The position numbers and the translations under genes are program-made. The notes under the pieces are model-generated. The model made no database searches and was not told where the DNA came from. It saw only the letters and a program-made list of their open reading frames with translations. From NCBI GenBank assembly GCA_026182355.1, contig JAPFBL010000006.1, positions 7,096,501 to 7,160,500 of the forward strand: a stretch of 64,000 nucleotides of DNA, read 5' to 3'. The stretch comes from Hermatobates lingyangjiaoensis. Lineage: Eukaryota; Arthropoda; Insecta; Hemiptera; Hermatobatidae. Numbering within the stretch: the stretch's first letter is position 1; every line of letters begins with the position of its first letter. Positions 42,120 through 51,774 of the stretch are shown one piece after another.

Positions 42120-43930
42120 AATATTAAGAATACTTGAGGGTTACGTCTTTTTTTGAACTTCTAATAACGAAGTAGGTACCGTTAATGACAAATTGGCGAG
42201 ATCTATAAGCATCTTTTTCGATTGTGACTTAACTAAATCTGAAAAAGTTAAGAGCTATAAAATGTATAACAAACTTATAGTAAAAATCCATATTACATTT
42301 TTTGCACGCCAAGATCTGATAATGTTTTAATTGTTTTGAATTTTTTTCCTTTAGTGAAATGAAGAACTGAATTTAGATAATTGTATTTGCTAAAAACTAT
42401 TCTTTCCTCATGTCATGAGTAATACCACAACTTCATAAATAACCGATCTATTAGTTTGAATTATACACATTTTTCATGAATATTTTAATTCTAAAAAAAT
42501 CCGACTCTTATAACATAGGACAGACACTTTAGAATGGCGAAATGGCGAAAGTATCTCAAGCAAAACGCCTGCCAAGTGAATTGTTATTATTTGCTAAGGT
42601 ATGACAAGTCGAGGAGGACCATTAGTTTATAATTAGGTGAATGAAAGTTTGTGGTGTCCAATACCAGAGTGCTCTGTTCATAACAACGTAGAACTGTTGA
42701 TTGAAAGAAATACTCAGCAGCTCTAAATTTCAAATTAATTGGATTTTTTTAGAATTATACTATCAAGTAAAACCGAATATTACTCATGCTAATAGATAAA
42801 AAATACCAAAGAATGGTGGTTGTAGGATTGAATCAGGATAAACTAAGTTTTAACAGTTACAATTCATAAGTTCATCATTCTTATTTTTACCAATGGAAAG
42901 AAGTGGAAAGGAATGAGCAATAATCATGTTTTATACTAACAAAGTTATACAAACTTTCTTAAAAAAAACTGCTTCACTAAGACGTGAATATCGACGTGTA
43001 ACCAAATGGGTAAGGCCAAAGCCACAGGCATAGTGAGAGCATCGTAGGGAAAACGTTTCAATGAATGTTATAGTACTACAATTTCGAACGGGCGATGTGA
43101 ATCCATATTTTCATCCGAATATTTTCCTATTAATTGCTTAAATAGGACTGTTCTAAAACCGGTCGAATATTAAGGAATAAATACCAAGGAAGACGATTAT
43201 TTTTTATAATCATTTTAGTAACAATATCCATGGCAGTAACATTATTTTTAATTTTACAATAAATGGTTTTTTCCCTAAGATATTCAGAAGGAATCTTAAA
43301 ATTTCTGCAACATCATCACGTAATAGTTATTTACACTTATCATTAAAATAATGAATTCTCTGTTGACAGTAAGTAATTATCATTGTAAAAGAGTTATCCG
43401 TTTGGTTTGGCCAAAAGCCTCTTTATTCCTGTAATGCAATAATCAAGGAGTTAATTGCAAGAATGACGTGGACTATATATCTAAGTACTATATTTTTCTC
43501 CGCGCACACACTCTCTCATGAAATAGTCAGAGTGCGCCACGAGAGCGTTAATAATGCAGGGCGTGCAGGTTAGAAAGCCACACAGTGCTGTTCTTAGCGA
43601 TACTGCAATGGTAGTTGCTGTGGGTCGTCCCCAGCCAGAATTCCTCATTTATTTTGCAGAGATCAAATTTATTATTTGCTAAACCCAACTAACGGAGAAA
43701 TATATTCGAGTTTAGAGTATATTGGGATTTTACACGATGCAGATCTGCTTGGACTATATCAGATATTTTGCCGACACTAATAATACGAGTAATAAATTCG
43801 GAAAGTGGTCAAGAAACATGATGTAGTACCCTGAAATAATAAAACAGAACATGGGCCTTATACCATATCCTTGGAAGATTGACTTCTACAAGAACCAATA
43901 ATTTAAATCACTACTAGTTTCCGTATAATC
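42120..43930. other. AT-rich, no recognised feature
   Basis: A somewhat GC-richer part at 43495-43640 has no coding frame I can support. Confidence 0.5.
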
Positions 43931-43935
43931 TAATA

Positions 43936-44855
43936 CAGAGGTCTCGAAACACGTGGCCCCCCACATTCAGCCCAAGACGTACTTTTTTGCGGTCCGCGAA
44001 CAGTGGAATTTTTATTAACTAAATTCATGAATATGCCACTGTTTGCGTTTTACGTTTTAATAGCTTCTTTAGTGGGTAAAAAATGCAAAAATCTGTTTGT
44101 ACCACTGGATTAAACAAATGAGTGAGAGAAAATTCACTAGAAAAAGTTGAACCCAAATGCCTGAAAGAATATACAGATATCTTACCTAACTTACTTAAGC
44201 AATATTATTCACATTTTAAAGATTATCATGTACTGGAGCAACAATTTTAACTATTTTCAACTCCATTCGCTGTAGAAATTGACAATGTTGCAGAGGAAAT
44301 GCAAGTGGAGTTGGTAGAACTGCACTGAAGAAAAATATCCGGAAGTAGGGATTCTGGAATTCTACAGATATTATTCATAAGTTATTCTCTACTACTAAGA
44401 GAATTTTAAAAATGTTTAAAAGTACACATGTACGTGAACAATTCTTCTCAGTCATGAAAAGTAGCAAGCTTGCACTAATATCAGGACTTACTTATGAACA
44501 TTTTCAAGCATCGCAGAGAATGCTTGTTGCTAATAAATTTAAGCATATTAATGAATTCGGTGATTCAAAACACTGCCAGATGAGTAGTTAAAAAAAATCT
44601 GATAGTTACTGTGATCGCAGTTACCAATTACAGCCTCTAAATAATAAGTGGATTATCTAAAATAATACATTTTATTTTTTCTTATTGTGTTTGTTACAGT
44701 TTTCAATCGATAACTAACATTGATACATTTTTTTATCTATAACTGTTATTACATTTTTTTATTTAGGCTTACTTTTTATCATTGTCATGATGCAGCCCTC
44801 GGGTTACTGCAAAAGCCCTCATTCGACCCTTGGGGATTTGAGTTTGAGATCACTG
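43936..44855 (+). mobile_element. hAT element, internally deleted
   Basis: The left end CAGAGGTCTCGAAACACG and the complement of the right end CAGTGATCTCAAACTC are related hAT-type termini. Subterminal GTGGCCCCCC and CGGTCCGCG are typical of this group. It contains the end of a transposase gene. At ~920 bp it is far shorter than an autonomous hAT. No clear 8-bp duplication is visible. Confidence 0.65.
44155..44591 (+). pseudogene. hAT transposase C-terminal (dimerisation) region
   Basis: Frame segments: KEYTDILPNLLKQYYSHFKD, then FSTPFAVEIDNVAEEMQVEL, then MFKSTHVREQFFSVMKSSKL, LISGLTYEHFQASQRMLVA and a stop at 44591. The order 'F..PF....(E)..QMEL..L', 'MF.STY.CEQ.FS.MK..K...S.LT.EHL' is that of the hAT dimerisation domain in the GTF2IRD2/ZBED-like group. 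The DDE catalytic region is missing, and stops interrupt the frame between segments. Confidence 0.78.
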
Positions 44856-44859
44856 CTAC

Positions 44860-46490
44860 CACTTTTAATATACTCTCAACCGGGGTTAACTATTGGATCT
44901 GATGCATTTAAACTCTCTGTAGCATATTTGAGGAAAATGTGAACTAATGCCGGAGTTTTATCACGTAGTGAACTTATTACAGAACCCACTGGACGCATAT
45001 AGCTTAAAATAAAATTGTAATTGTTAATGGTACAGAAGTAAAATAATAACACTAAAGAAGCATGTAGAGCTTTCTCGTGAATTATTTTCCTGATTCGACC
45101 AGTTTGGTATCCTGTCTATCTTCCAGAATCTCAACCCGCTAGAGTGGTCACTCTATTTTGGTTCGTCGTCAATAGTCTTGGGTTCGCGGTGTATTGGTGT
45201 TTATCCCGCCATGAGCACTGGACTGGTAGTGGGTGTGGTTACAAAGCTATAGATAGATGTGTGAGCCTCGAATTCCTCATCGCTGTGTAAGAAGTCAATA
45301 CATTCTCCTGTGATTACATCGGTTAACAAGAACTGAACTAGATAACTACTAACTCTACTACTTTTGTGATGAGTGTTTTACACAACTGGTACTCAGTTTT
45401 TCAATGATATGGATCTGAAGTAGTGGACACTCAAAGTACGAGCCAGACACTCCTCCTCAAAGGGTATTCCTAATAAACTGCGAACTGTAATGAACTGGTC
45501 ATGCTAAGTAATAAATAAGAAAGTAACGCTGTCTTAACATTTTCAGCCTTGTGTATTCTTCATTTCAACGAGGTATCGAAATAATTGACAGTTTTGAATG
45601 TTTCTTTGTCTACTTTTTGTGTTTCTGAGTCCCAAGTTTTAATTATTTCTTCGGTCTGCTGTTATATATTCGATTTATGGATATACTCGTATATATAAAC
45701 GTCTTAACCACAGTAAGAAATTCAGAAATTTAACTAAAATATTCACGTCTTTAGATTTTATTAAGACTAAAATATTTAGTCTTAGACAAAGTCTTAGAGT
45801 ATTCATTTTTTAGTGAGACATAATAACTAATGGACATGAATAATGAAACTTGAATGATAACAGGTCTTCAAGAGAGATTATCAAATAGAAGCATATAACG
45901 TACGGAGTTAAAATGAAACAGTGTTGTGCAAAGCGGAAAATTGTTAATTGAGATGAGGTCAGCAGGAAGGAGATAGGAGAGCTTCTCAGTCAGCTGAATA
46001 GAATTATATGCACTCTCCTGTAGATCATATCGGGTCTGCGACTTCTTAACGACCAATCCACCCAATTAATAACCACTAATTATCCCATTATAACAATAGA
46101 AACCTAAATAATTTCAGGTAATTAACCATTGAACCACCTCATTTACTTTCTATTCCTAATCCTAATGAAGGGGTTCTACGTGATACAAAATTTGTCATTT
46201 ATACCTTGATGGGTATTGAAAAAATATCCTTTAAAACAACTATTTATTTTGTTTAAAACCTCATTATCAAATTATGCATAAGGGGAATACACTGAAATAT
46301 GAAAGTGTTCGTAATCGCACTATATACAGAAATAACATTCAACTTCAGCAAAGGACCAAGAACATTACACAGGCTGTGTTCACAGTGGGAATTACTACAG
46401 GAACAATGATGTTATGTGAAGTTTGCTTGTAGACTTAATGAGATTAGCTGAAATACTGAACAACAAAAGGCTTTAGGTGAAAATAGCTAT
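44860..46490. other. No recognised feature
   Basis: A stretch of more even composition (45090-45330) is neither coding nor repeat by eye. Confidence 0.5.
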
Positions 46491-46510
46491 ATTGGATATA
46501 TATAATCAAT

Positions 46511-46680
46511 GTTTAAACCACAATAAAAAATGGGAAAAAAGAATAAGGTTTTTCAACCGTAACAAACGTCTTTGTCAGAGTCAAAAATTTAACTGACTCT
46601 GTTTTTGACTCTGACGAAGACCGCTTGTTACGGTGGAAAAATCTTAGTCTTGTTTTCCCATTTCTTATTGTGGTTAGATC

Positions 46681-46681
<1 letters not shown>
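46511..46681. repeat. PLE-derived palindrome, family A
   Basis: Arms 46511-46590 and 46600-46681 with several differences. The right core GACT, CTGACGA (from 46611) is kept, but GAAAGATC has become GAAAAATC, so stem III is damaged. Confidence 0.85.

Positions 46682-46682
<1 letters not shown>

Positions 46683-46761
<79 letters not shown>
46683..46761. repeat. (TA)n microsatellite, about 39 units
   Basis: One of the two longest uninterrupted TA arrays in the window, lying exactly between a family A and a family B palindrome. Confidence 0.95.
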
Positions 46762-46764
<3 letters not shown>

Positions 46765-46795
46765 AAACAGGAAAACGATCCAAAAGGACGACAAA

Positions 46796-47002
46796 CGTTT
46801 CACGATGAATCACAGACACAGAAGAAAGGAACAAACACACTTACTGTCTCTAATTTTCGGTTGAACGGTCATCAGGAGAGTTGAGATAGGGACACCAATC
46901 GCACTTGCGAAGCGGCGGTTGGACCTGATGACGGTTCAACCGAAAATTAGAGACAATAAGTGTGTTTGTTCCTTTCTTCTGTCTGTGATTTACCGCGAAA
47001 CG
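46796..47002. repeat. PLE-derived palindrome, family B
   Basis: Arms 46796-46875 and 46924-47002 surround a ~48-nt GC-richer centre. Outward cores read CTGATGACGGTTCAACCGAA (right) and CTGATGACCGTTCAACCGAA (left, minus), both with AATT as stem III. A ~35-nt extra left extension (46762-46795, AACGATCCAAAAGGACG) is unpaired here but present in other family B copies. Confidence 0.88.
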
Positions 47003-47012
47003 TATATATATA

Positions 47013-47171
47013 TATTTTATTAAAGTAGATGGCAGCTTCTGCATTTACGACTTTTTTGCTCGTTTTTTCTAGTTTTCTTACTAGAAAAAACGAGCAAAAA
47101 AGTCGTAAATGCGGAAGCTGCCGTCTACTTTAATAAAATATGTTTACAAGAAAATCTGCTGCCAATATACA

Positions 47172-47180
<9 letters not shown>
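47013..47180 (+). repeat. Palindrome made of the PLE N-terminal coding module
   Basis: Arms 47013-47072 and 47081-47140 (60 bp, two or three differences) with an 8-nt loop TTTTCTTA. The right arm reads in frame as KTSKKVVNAEAAVYFNKICL, then QENLLPIYTNIY, and runs into (TA)n at 47168. Unlike most of the other palindromes the arms here are coding sequence, not the terminal ribozyme region. Confidence 0.85.

Positions 47181-47212
<32 letters not shown>
47168..47212. repeat. (TA)n microsatellite
   Basis: TA array between the coding-module palindrome and the perfect family A palindrome. Confidence 0.93.
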
Positions 47213-47213
<1 letters not shown>

Positions 47214-47286
47214 GTATAAAAAGATTTCACATAAACACGTGAAACAACAATCAATGATCAAACCACAATAAGAAATGGGAAAACAA

Positions 47287-47329
47287 GACTAAGATCTTTC
47301 AACCGTAACAAGCGGTCTTCGTCAGAGTC
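47287..47329 (-). ncRNA. Hammerhead ribozyme-like motif, family A, left arm
   Basis: Exact mirror of 47354-47396 on the minus strand. Confidence 0.62.
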
Positions 47330-47353
47330 AAAAACCCAACTGGTTGGGTTTTT

Positions 47354-47396
47354 GACTCTGACGAAGACCGCTTGTTACGGTTGAAAGATCTTAGTC
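47354..47396 (+). ncRNA. Hammerhead ribozyme-like motif, family A, right arm
   Basis: GACT (47354-47357), CTGACGA, extra A, GACCG/CGGTT stem II with a 7-nt loop, GAA (47383-47385), AGATCT, T at 47392, AGTC. Stem I is a perfect 4 bp. In a transcript through both arms, intramolecular pairing of the palindrome would compete with this fold. Confidence 0.65.
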
Positions 47397-47439
47397 TTGT
47401 TTTCCCATTTCTTATTGTGGTTTGATCATATATATATGT

Positions 47440-48407
47440 ATATATATTTTTTTCCCTGGTGCTCATAGGATTGGCTCGGTTATTAAGGAGTTTTTCCCAT
47501 TGCTCTCCTCTTCTCCTTCTACCTCATCTATTTTTCCTGAAGCCCCCTCCTTATCATATCGCAAACCACCGAACCTCAGAGGCATTTCCTCCCATCACTC
47601 TCCCTTGAACCCTGCACTTGGGAGGGGAATGGTGGAGTGCGGACGGAGCAGATGCCAAACCTGTCTTATCATAAACCCTAATCCCTTTTTTACTTCCCCC
47701 CATAGCAATATTAACTACCCTTGTCCTCCCCACACCTCATGCACCTCGGTTAATTGCGTTTACCGTTTGGACTGCACCCAGTGTGATGCATTCTACGTTG
47801 GTATGGCCTCTACGCAGCTCAACTTACGTATGAATGGTCACAGGGTTTCCGTTTGTCAACGCAAAAACCTTCCTATTGGTATCCACTCTAATTCCCATGG
47901 ACTGGATTTTAATCACTGCTTCCGGGTCCAAGTCCTTAATCATATCCCTGTTCAGTCTTCTCGGGTTACTTTAAGAGCTTCAGAGGAGGCAATTATCTGT
48001 CTTCTCAAAGCTCGCTCTCCTCCTGGCCTTAACTTGTACCGTTAATTTAATTATTTAATTATTTTTTTTAATCATTTATTTATTTATTATTTTTTATTTT
48101 TATTTTTATTTATTTTTATTTTTTTATTTTTTTTTATTTTTTAATTGTTTATTGCTTCATTTACTATTCTTCTGCTTCTGTTATTTTTATTTGCTTTTAT
48201 TTGTTCTTTTTAGTTATTATTCTCTCTGTAGTTAGTAGCTTACCTAGGGCGGCCGTCAGAGTGCGCGCGTGTTCGTTGCATTTGGCCTACCACTCAGTTA
48301 GCTTCAGCTACTCAAAGGGACTACTTCTACCCGATGACGACGACTGTCGAAATATCGTTGTGAGTCTTTTGTGTGTGTCTTTATTTGTGTTTTCTCTTTC
48401 CTGTGTG

Positions 48408-48418
<11 letters not shown>
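47440..48418 (+). mobile_element. 5'-truncated PLE, GIY-YIG end and terminal region
   Basis: Starts at (TA)n, holds ~200 codons of ORF, then a TTTATT-rich tract (48043-48150), a more even segment (48230-48330), and a terminus with GACGACGACTGTCGAAATA. The core reads CCGATGA, with C for the conserved U of CUGANGA. It ends at (TA)n (48412). Confidence 0.86.
47448..48045 (+). CDS. PLE protein C-terminal part: linker and GIY-YIG endonuclease, 5'-truncated
   Basis: Open for about 199 codons to a stop at 48045. Segments: IGSVIKEFFPLLSSSPSTSS (linker); VECGRSRCQTCLIINPNPFF (cysteine module, CGRSRC..C); then NCVYRLDCTQCDAFYVGMAS (GIY-YIG, with YRL and FYVG as the two tyrosine strands), LNLRMNGHR (catalytic Arg), and VTLRASEEAIICLLKARSPP ending GLNLYR. 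Clearly the same clade as the 29.0 kb ORF, but a distinct copy. RT is wholly absent. No natural start; the upstream in-frame codons come from TA repeat. Confidence 0.88.
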
Positions 48419-48452
<34 letters not shown>

Positions 48453-48475
48453 ACTTACATATATATATATATATA
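48412..48475. repeat. Interrupted (TA)n array
   Basis: TA blocks with an ATTTACTTACA interruption, at the 3' end of the PLE. Confidence 0.9.
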
Positions 48476-48484
48476 AGTGAATAA

Positions 48485-48690
48485 CAGATTCAATAACATA
48501 TCGACCGTTTGATAGAATAGGTGTGTCATGTAATCGGTATTCGATCAATTTTTCTAAAATTTGCCCGAATCCCGATTAGATCACACACCTATATATATAT
48601 AACTGAAATAAATCAGGACTAGGTCTGTTTTCCAGTTTTCAATCAAATTTTTAGTTTGTTTTTATTTAAAACGTTATGTATATATAAATG
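48485..48690. repeat. PLE termini, families E and G, partly palindromic
   Basis: 48517-48592 is a loose palindrome of the family E outer end (AGGTGTGT ... ACACACCT, with CGAATCCCGATTAG inside). After a TA run, 48603-48640 is a family G end (AAATAAATCAGGACTAGGTC). Confidence 0.65.
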
Positions 48691-48694
48691 CATT

Positions 48695-49740
48695 GCTTTC
48701 AATAGGGAAGAAATGTTTCATTTAATTTTGAAGATGGTTATAAAAGGGCCCGATGGAAGGCACTTGTTAGAGTTTTAAATCAGGTTCTCAGCTCCCCATC
48801 ATAAGACTGTTTCATAACAAAGGAAACGCCCTACCTCTGCTTTATTCAAAATGAAATTTAATTTATTGCTCTTGACTTACATTCTCAACCTCTCAATCAG
48901 ACTAATTAATCAGAACGAAATAAACGTTAACTAAAAGAATATAATATTTAGAAATGCAAATGTCTAGTTAATATTTGCGACTATTCATATAATTACTGAT
49001 AATACTAATAAGGGATGACAAACGAGGAACTTATTAAAGGTTAAGCCAATATACAAGCGAGACTCGATCTTAAACATTGTTGAAACAACATAATTACTTC
49101 TGGAAAAGAGATGAGATTGCACTGTTTAAATTATTTTATTTATTTCCATCTCAGGGTACACAACGAAATACGGTGTCGGCTGTGCTGCAAAATTAGTTAT
49201 GCACTACGAGTATGAAATGAATACAAGGTGAAAAATAAATAATTCAACATTAGTTTGAACAAATACACAAGATAAATATTTCATTTATAAATACTTCTTT
49301 TCCAGTGTTATTATAGGATGGGTACAACAGAGAAAGTTGACCTTTTTTTTACAAAAGGTTAGTGTGACGCTAACTCAGACATCTGCAGAAACTGCGCTTT
49401 TGCCAAAGAAATTGAGTACCACAGCATAATAATTAATAGCAGTGATGACAGAATGAAAGTTATTTATGTGTTTCTTTAGTGATGAGGCTTTAGGCGAGTG
49501 TAAACAGGTTCTTTAGCTTTGAAGTTATTGAGAACAGTTTCTGTGTTGTAAAGGCAATGAATTAATCACACCTATAAAATGTACAATTTTCTCTTATTGT
49601 CGTTAATGTTGCATTTCAACAAGGGTAAGATAGGTGTAGAAACTGACCAGGTATAATGTTTTTCAGCATCAAGAAATGTATATTAAATCGAGGAAGTTTA
49701 GTTTACACCGTATACAGTAAATGGTCAAGTACAGAAGATA
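48695..49740. other. AT-rich, no recognised feature
   Basis: Nothing coding or mobile recognised. Confidence 0.5.
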
Positions 49741-49750
49741 TCACATATGT

Positions 49751-49753
<3 letters not shown>

Positions 49754-49806
<53 letters not shown>

Positions 49807-49886
49807 TACATATATATATATATATATATATAATATATATAAAACTTAATTAAACGAAACACGATCCAAACTGGACACCATACTCG

Positions 49887-49922
<36 letters not shown>

Positions 49923-49935
49923 ATATATAAAATGA
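49754..49935. repeat. Compound (TA)n arrays
   Basis: Two long TA blocks (49754-49842 with a CTACA interruption, and 49888-49930) enclose a 45-nt scrap of family B-like outer end (AACACGATCCAAACTGGAC, near 49857). Confidence 0.9.
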
Positions 49936-49944
49936 AAGGTCCGT

Positions 49945-50449
49945 GTGGACCTTTCCGTACCGTAGGGTACCGTAGGGTACAAATCCTCAAACAAATCCCC
50001 GAGTCTAATTCCCATGTCACCCTTAGAGCTTCCGAAGAGGCATTCATATGCCTCCTTGGGGCTCGTTCTCCTCCTGGTCTCAACCTGTACCGTTAATTAT
50101 TTTTTATTTTATTATTATTATTATTTTATTATTATTATTATTTTATTATTATTATTATTTTATTATTATTACTATTATTTTTTTTATTATTATTATTTAT
50201 TTTTTATTATTATTATTTCGTATTTTATATATTTTTTATCTTGTTTTCTAAATAAATGTTGGAGGGATTTTTATTTTTCCTCTCCTCCGCTGGGGAGCAG
50301 CATTGCAGTGGTTCCACGAGTTACTCTGGAGGCCAGTAGCAGTTTGCTTCTCAACACGAGTACTTCGCACTTCTTCCCGATGACGACGGATGTCGAAATA
50401 TCGAAGTGAGTTCTGTAGTGTCTTTCTGTGTTCTTTTCTATGTGTTAAA

Positions 50450-50450
<1 letters not shown>
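49945..50450 (+). mobile_element. Severely 5'-truncated PLE (last ~40 codons plus 3' region)
   Basis: ORF end, a TTA-rich tract (50097-50235), a more even segment with GGTTCCACGAGTTACTCTGG, and a terminus with CGATGACGACGGATGTCG, AAATATCGAAGTGAG. As at 48.3 kb the core has C in place of U (CCGATGA). Ends at (TA)n. Confidence 0.84.
49978..50096 (+). pseudogene. PLE GIY-YIG ORF, last ~39 codons
   Basis: Reads VQILKQIPESNSHVTLRASE, EAFICLLGARSPPGLNLYR, stop at 50096. It is almost the same as the end of the 47.4 kb ORF. Only the extreme C-terminus is left. Upstream, GTACCGTAGGGTACCGTAGG (about 49957-49976) shows a short tandem duplication at the junction with TA-rich DNA. Confidence 0.85.

Positions 50451-50451
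<1 letters not shown>

Positions 50452-50506
<55 letters not shown>
50452..50506. repeat. (TA)n microsatellite
   Basis: Long TA array between a PLE 3' end and a family B unit. Confidence 0.93.
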
Positions 50507-50512
<6 letters not shown>

Positions 50513-50515
50513 TTG

Positions 50516-50700
50516 TAAACCGAAAACGATCCAAAAGGACAACAAACGTTTCACGGTGAATCACAAACACAGAACTAAGGAACAAACACACTTACTGTCT
50601 CTAATTTTCGGTTGAACCGTCATCAGGAGAATTGAGATAGGGACACCAAGCGCACTTGTGAAGCGACGGTTGGAGACCAACAATGTTGTCTCACACACAT
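50516..50700 (-). repeat. PLE terminal unit, family B, single arm
   Basis: Minus strand: CTCCTGATGACGGTTCAACC, GAAAATTAGAGACAGTAAG, then the outer end CGTTTCACGGTGAATC on the complementary side and the CGATCCAAAAGGACAAC extension. It lacks the inverted partner arm; the sequence right of 50700 is unrelated A-rich DNA. Confidence 0.78.
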
Positions 50701-50908
50701 GCCTGGTTCAAGTAAGGTAAGAAAAATTAACTAAGAAAAAGCTAAGATATAGAAAGTGAAAATGAAGAAAATTAGGAAATATAAATAATCAAAACTTAAA
50801 AGATAATAATGAAGAAAATAACTGAAACAAAATAAAATCCAGGAATATGAATAATAAATCCTTAAGTGTTTGATACTATTAAGTTGATCATTGATATATA
50901 TTATATAA

Positions 50909-50998
50909 ATGATCACACCACAAAATGAAATGGGAAAAAAAGACTAAGATCTTTCAACCTCAACAAGCGGTCTTCATCAGAGTCAAAAACCCAACTAC
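50909..50998 (-). repeat. PLE terminal unit, family A, single arm
   Basis: Minus strand: GACT, CTGATGA, stem II GACCG.., GTTGAAAGATCTTAGTC. It retains the full motif order with a weaker stem II. Confidence 0.75.
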
Positions 50999-51039
50999 TT
51001 AAACATAAAATGCAGAAACATCAAGGTGAGGAATTCAAA

Positions 51040-51650
51040 GGAGTGGGAGGGAAGAGTGGTATTTTAAAGTGCAGGAAAGGACAATAGTCCAGGGAGGGAT
51101 GTTTGGATAAACAAAGGAGAGCAGTCTGAAAAAGGAAAAAACGATCTGCTAGTTGTCAACCCTCTTCAATGAGGCTATTGCCCTAGTCAAGACCGAATGA
51201 AATTTGAAAAGTCCGTTACTAATGTTTATAATATTTGATCTATTAAATTTAATCAAAGAGGATTTGATATTATTTCTTAATAACATCGATTTTTCATAGG
51301 TAATAAATTTCGGTCCTGCCCAATCAATATGATGATTTTAATTATTTATATACAAGAATAAGGCGCTTTTTTTCTGTCTACTTACGTTGTATTGGTGCTG
51401 TTTTATACGCGTTTCTGTTTTAAATGCGTCTTTAAAGATTTACCAGTTTGACCAATATAAAGTTTATGGAAATTATCGTACGGAATTTTATAAATACTAC
51501 CCGACTCCAGTTCCTAGGGAGAGTTTTTTATGAACATATTTCATAAGTTATTACGATTACAAAAGACAATCTTAAAATCAAGTCTACGAGCAAGCCTACG
51601 GAGAGGGTTCAATGACCCATGATACGGTAAAACTATAGAATTTGACAATG
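51040..51650 (-). pseudogene. PLE GIY-YIG fragment of a third clade
   Basis: Minus-strand segments: YHGSLNPLRRLARRLDFKIV, then SGSIYKIPYDNFHKLYIGQT and GKSLKTHLKQK. The latter is a textbook GIY-YIG start (IYKIP....K.YIGQTG.SLKT...(E)(H)K) as in PLE endonucleases. Downstream frames are broken by stops (V*NSTNTT, then APYSC). This clade has YIGQTG, unlike the FYVG clade at 29.0 and 47.4 kb and the NGDC clade at 17.9 kb. Confidence 0.72.
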
Positions 51651-51699
51651 AACGGAGCTCTGTTGAAATATTAGAAAAGGTTTTTTAGCTCTCTCCACA

Positions 51700-51722
51700 C
51701 CCACACACACACACACACACAC

Positions 51723-51772
<50 letters not shown>
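51700..51772. repeat. (CA)n then (TA)n compound microsatellite
   Basis: CA repeats (51700-51733) pass into TA repeats and then TATG units up to 51772, at the outer edge of the next palindrome. Confidence 0.92.
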
Positions 51773-51773
<1 letters not shown>

Positions 51774-51774
51774 A

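Larger units (their letters stand above)
47255..47428. repeat. Perfect 86-bp palindrome with 2-nt spacer, PLE family A
   Basis: 47255-47340 and 47343-47428 are exact inverted copies separated by TG. Both arms hold a full family A hammerhead-like motif. A left extension (47230-47254) corresponds to the far outer end of family A. Such a near-perfect inverted repeat should extrude as a cruciform and be prone to deletion, so it is likely young. Confidence 0.95.

Noticed and set aside
43936..44855. Target site duplication for the 43.9 kb hAT element
   Set aside because: The flanking octamers ATCTAATA and CTACCACT do not match; the element is called from ends and coding only.
46625..46864. Open frames of YIYIYI repeats across (TA)n arrays
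   Set aside because: TA repeats translate as Tyr-Ile without stops. These frames (also at 28.9, 36.4, 48.3, 49.7, 50.0 and 52.2 kb) reflect the repeat, not coding.
46511..47428. Hairpins as bacterial terminators or integron attC sites
   Set aside because: Content and neighbours (PLE ORFs, SINE, mariner) are eukaryotic; hairpins lack terminator T-tracts and attC architecture.
46500..47430. Regularly spaced repeats as a CRISPR array
   Set aside because: The repeats are inverted, of several families and variable length, separated by TA microsatellites, in eukaryotic DNA. There are no direct repeats with unique spacers and no cas genes.
50014..50409. A 131-codon frame rich in F, I, L and Y at the third PLE copy
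   Set aside because: It crosses the PLE stop in another frame and runs through the TTA-rich tract; a shadow of the real frame plus low complexity.
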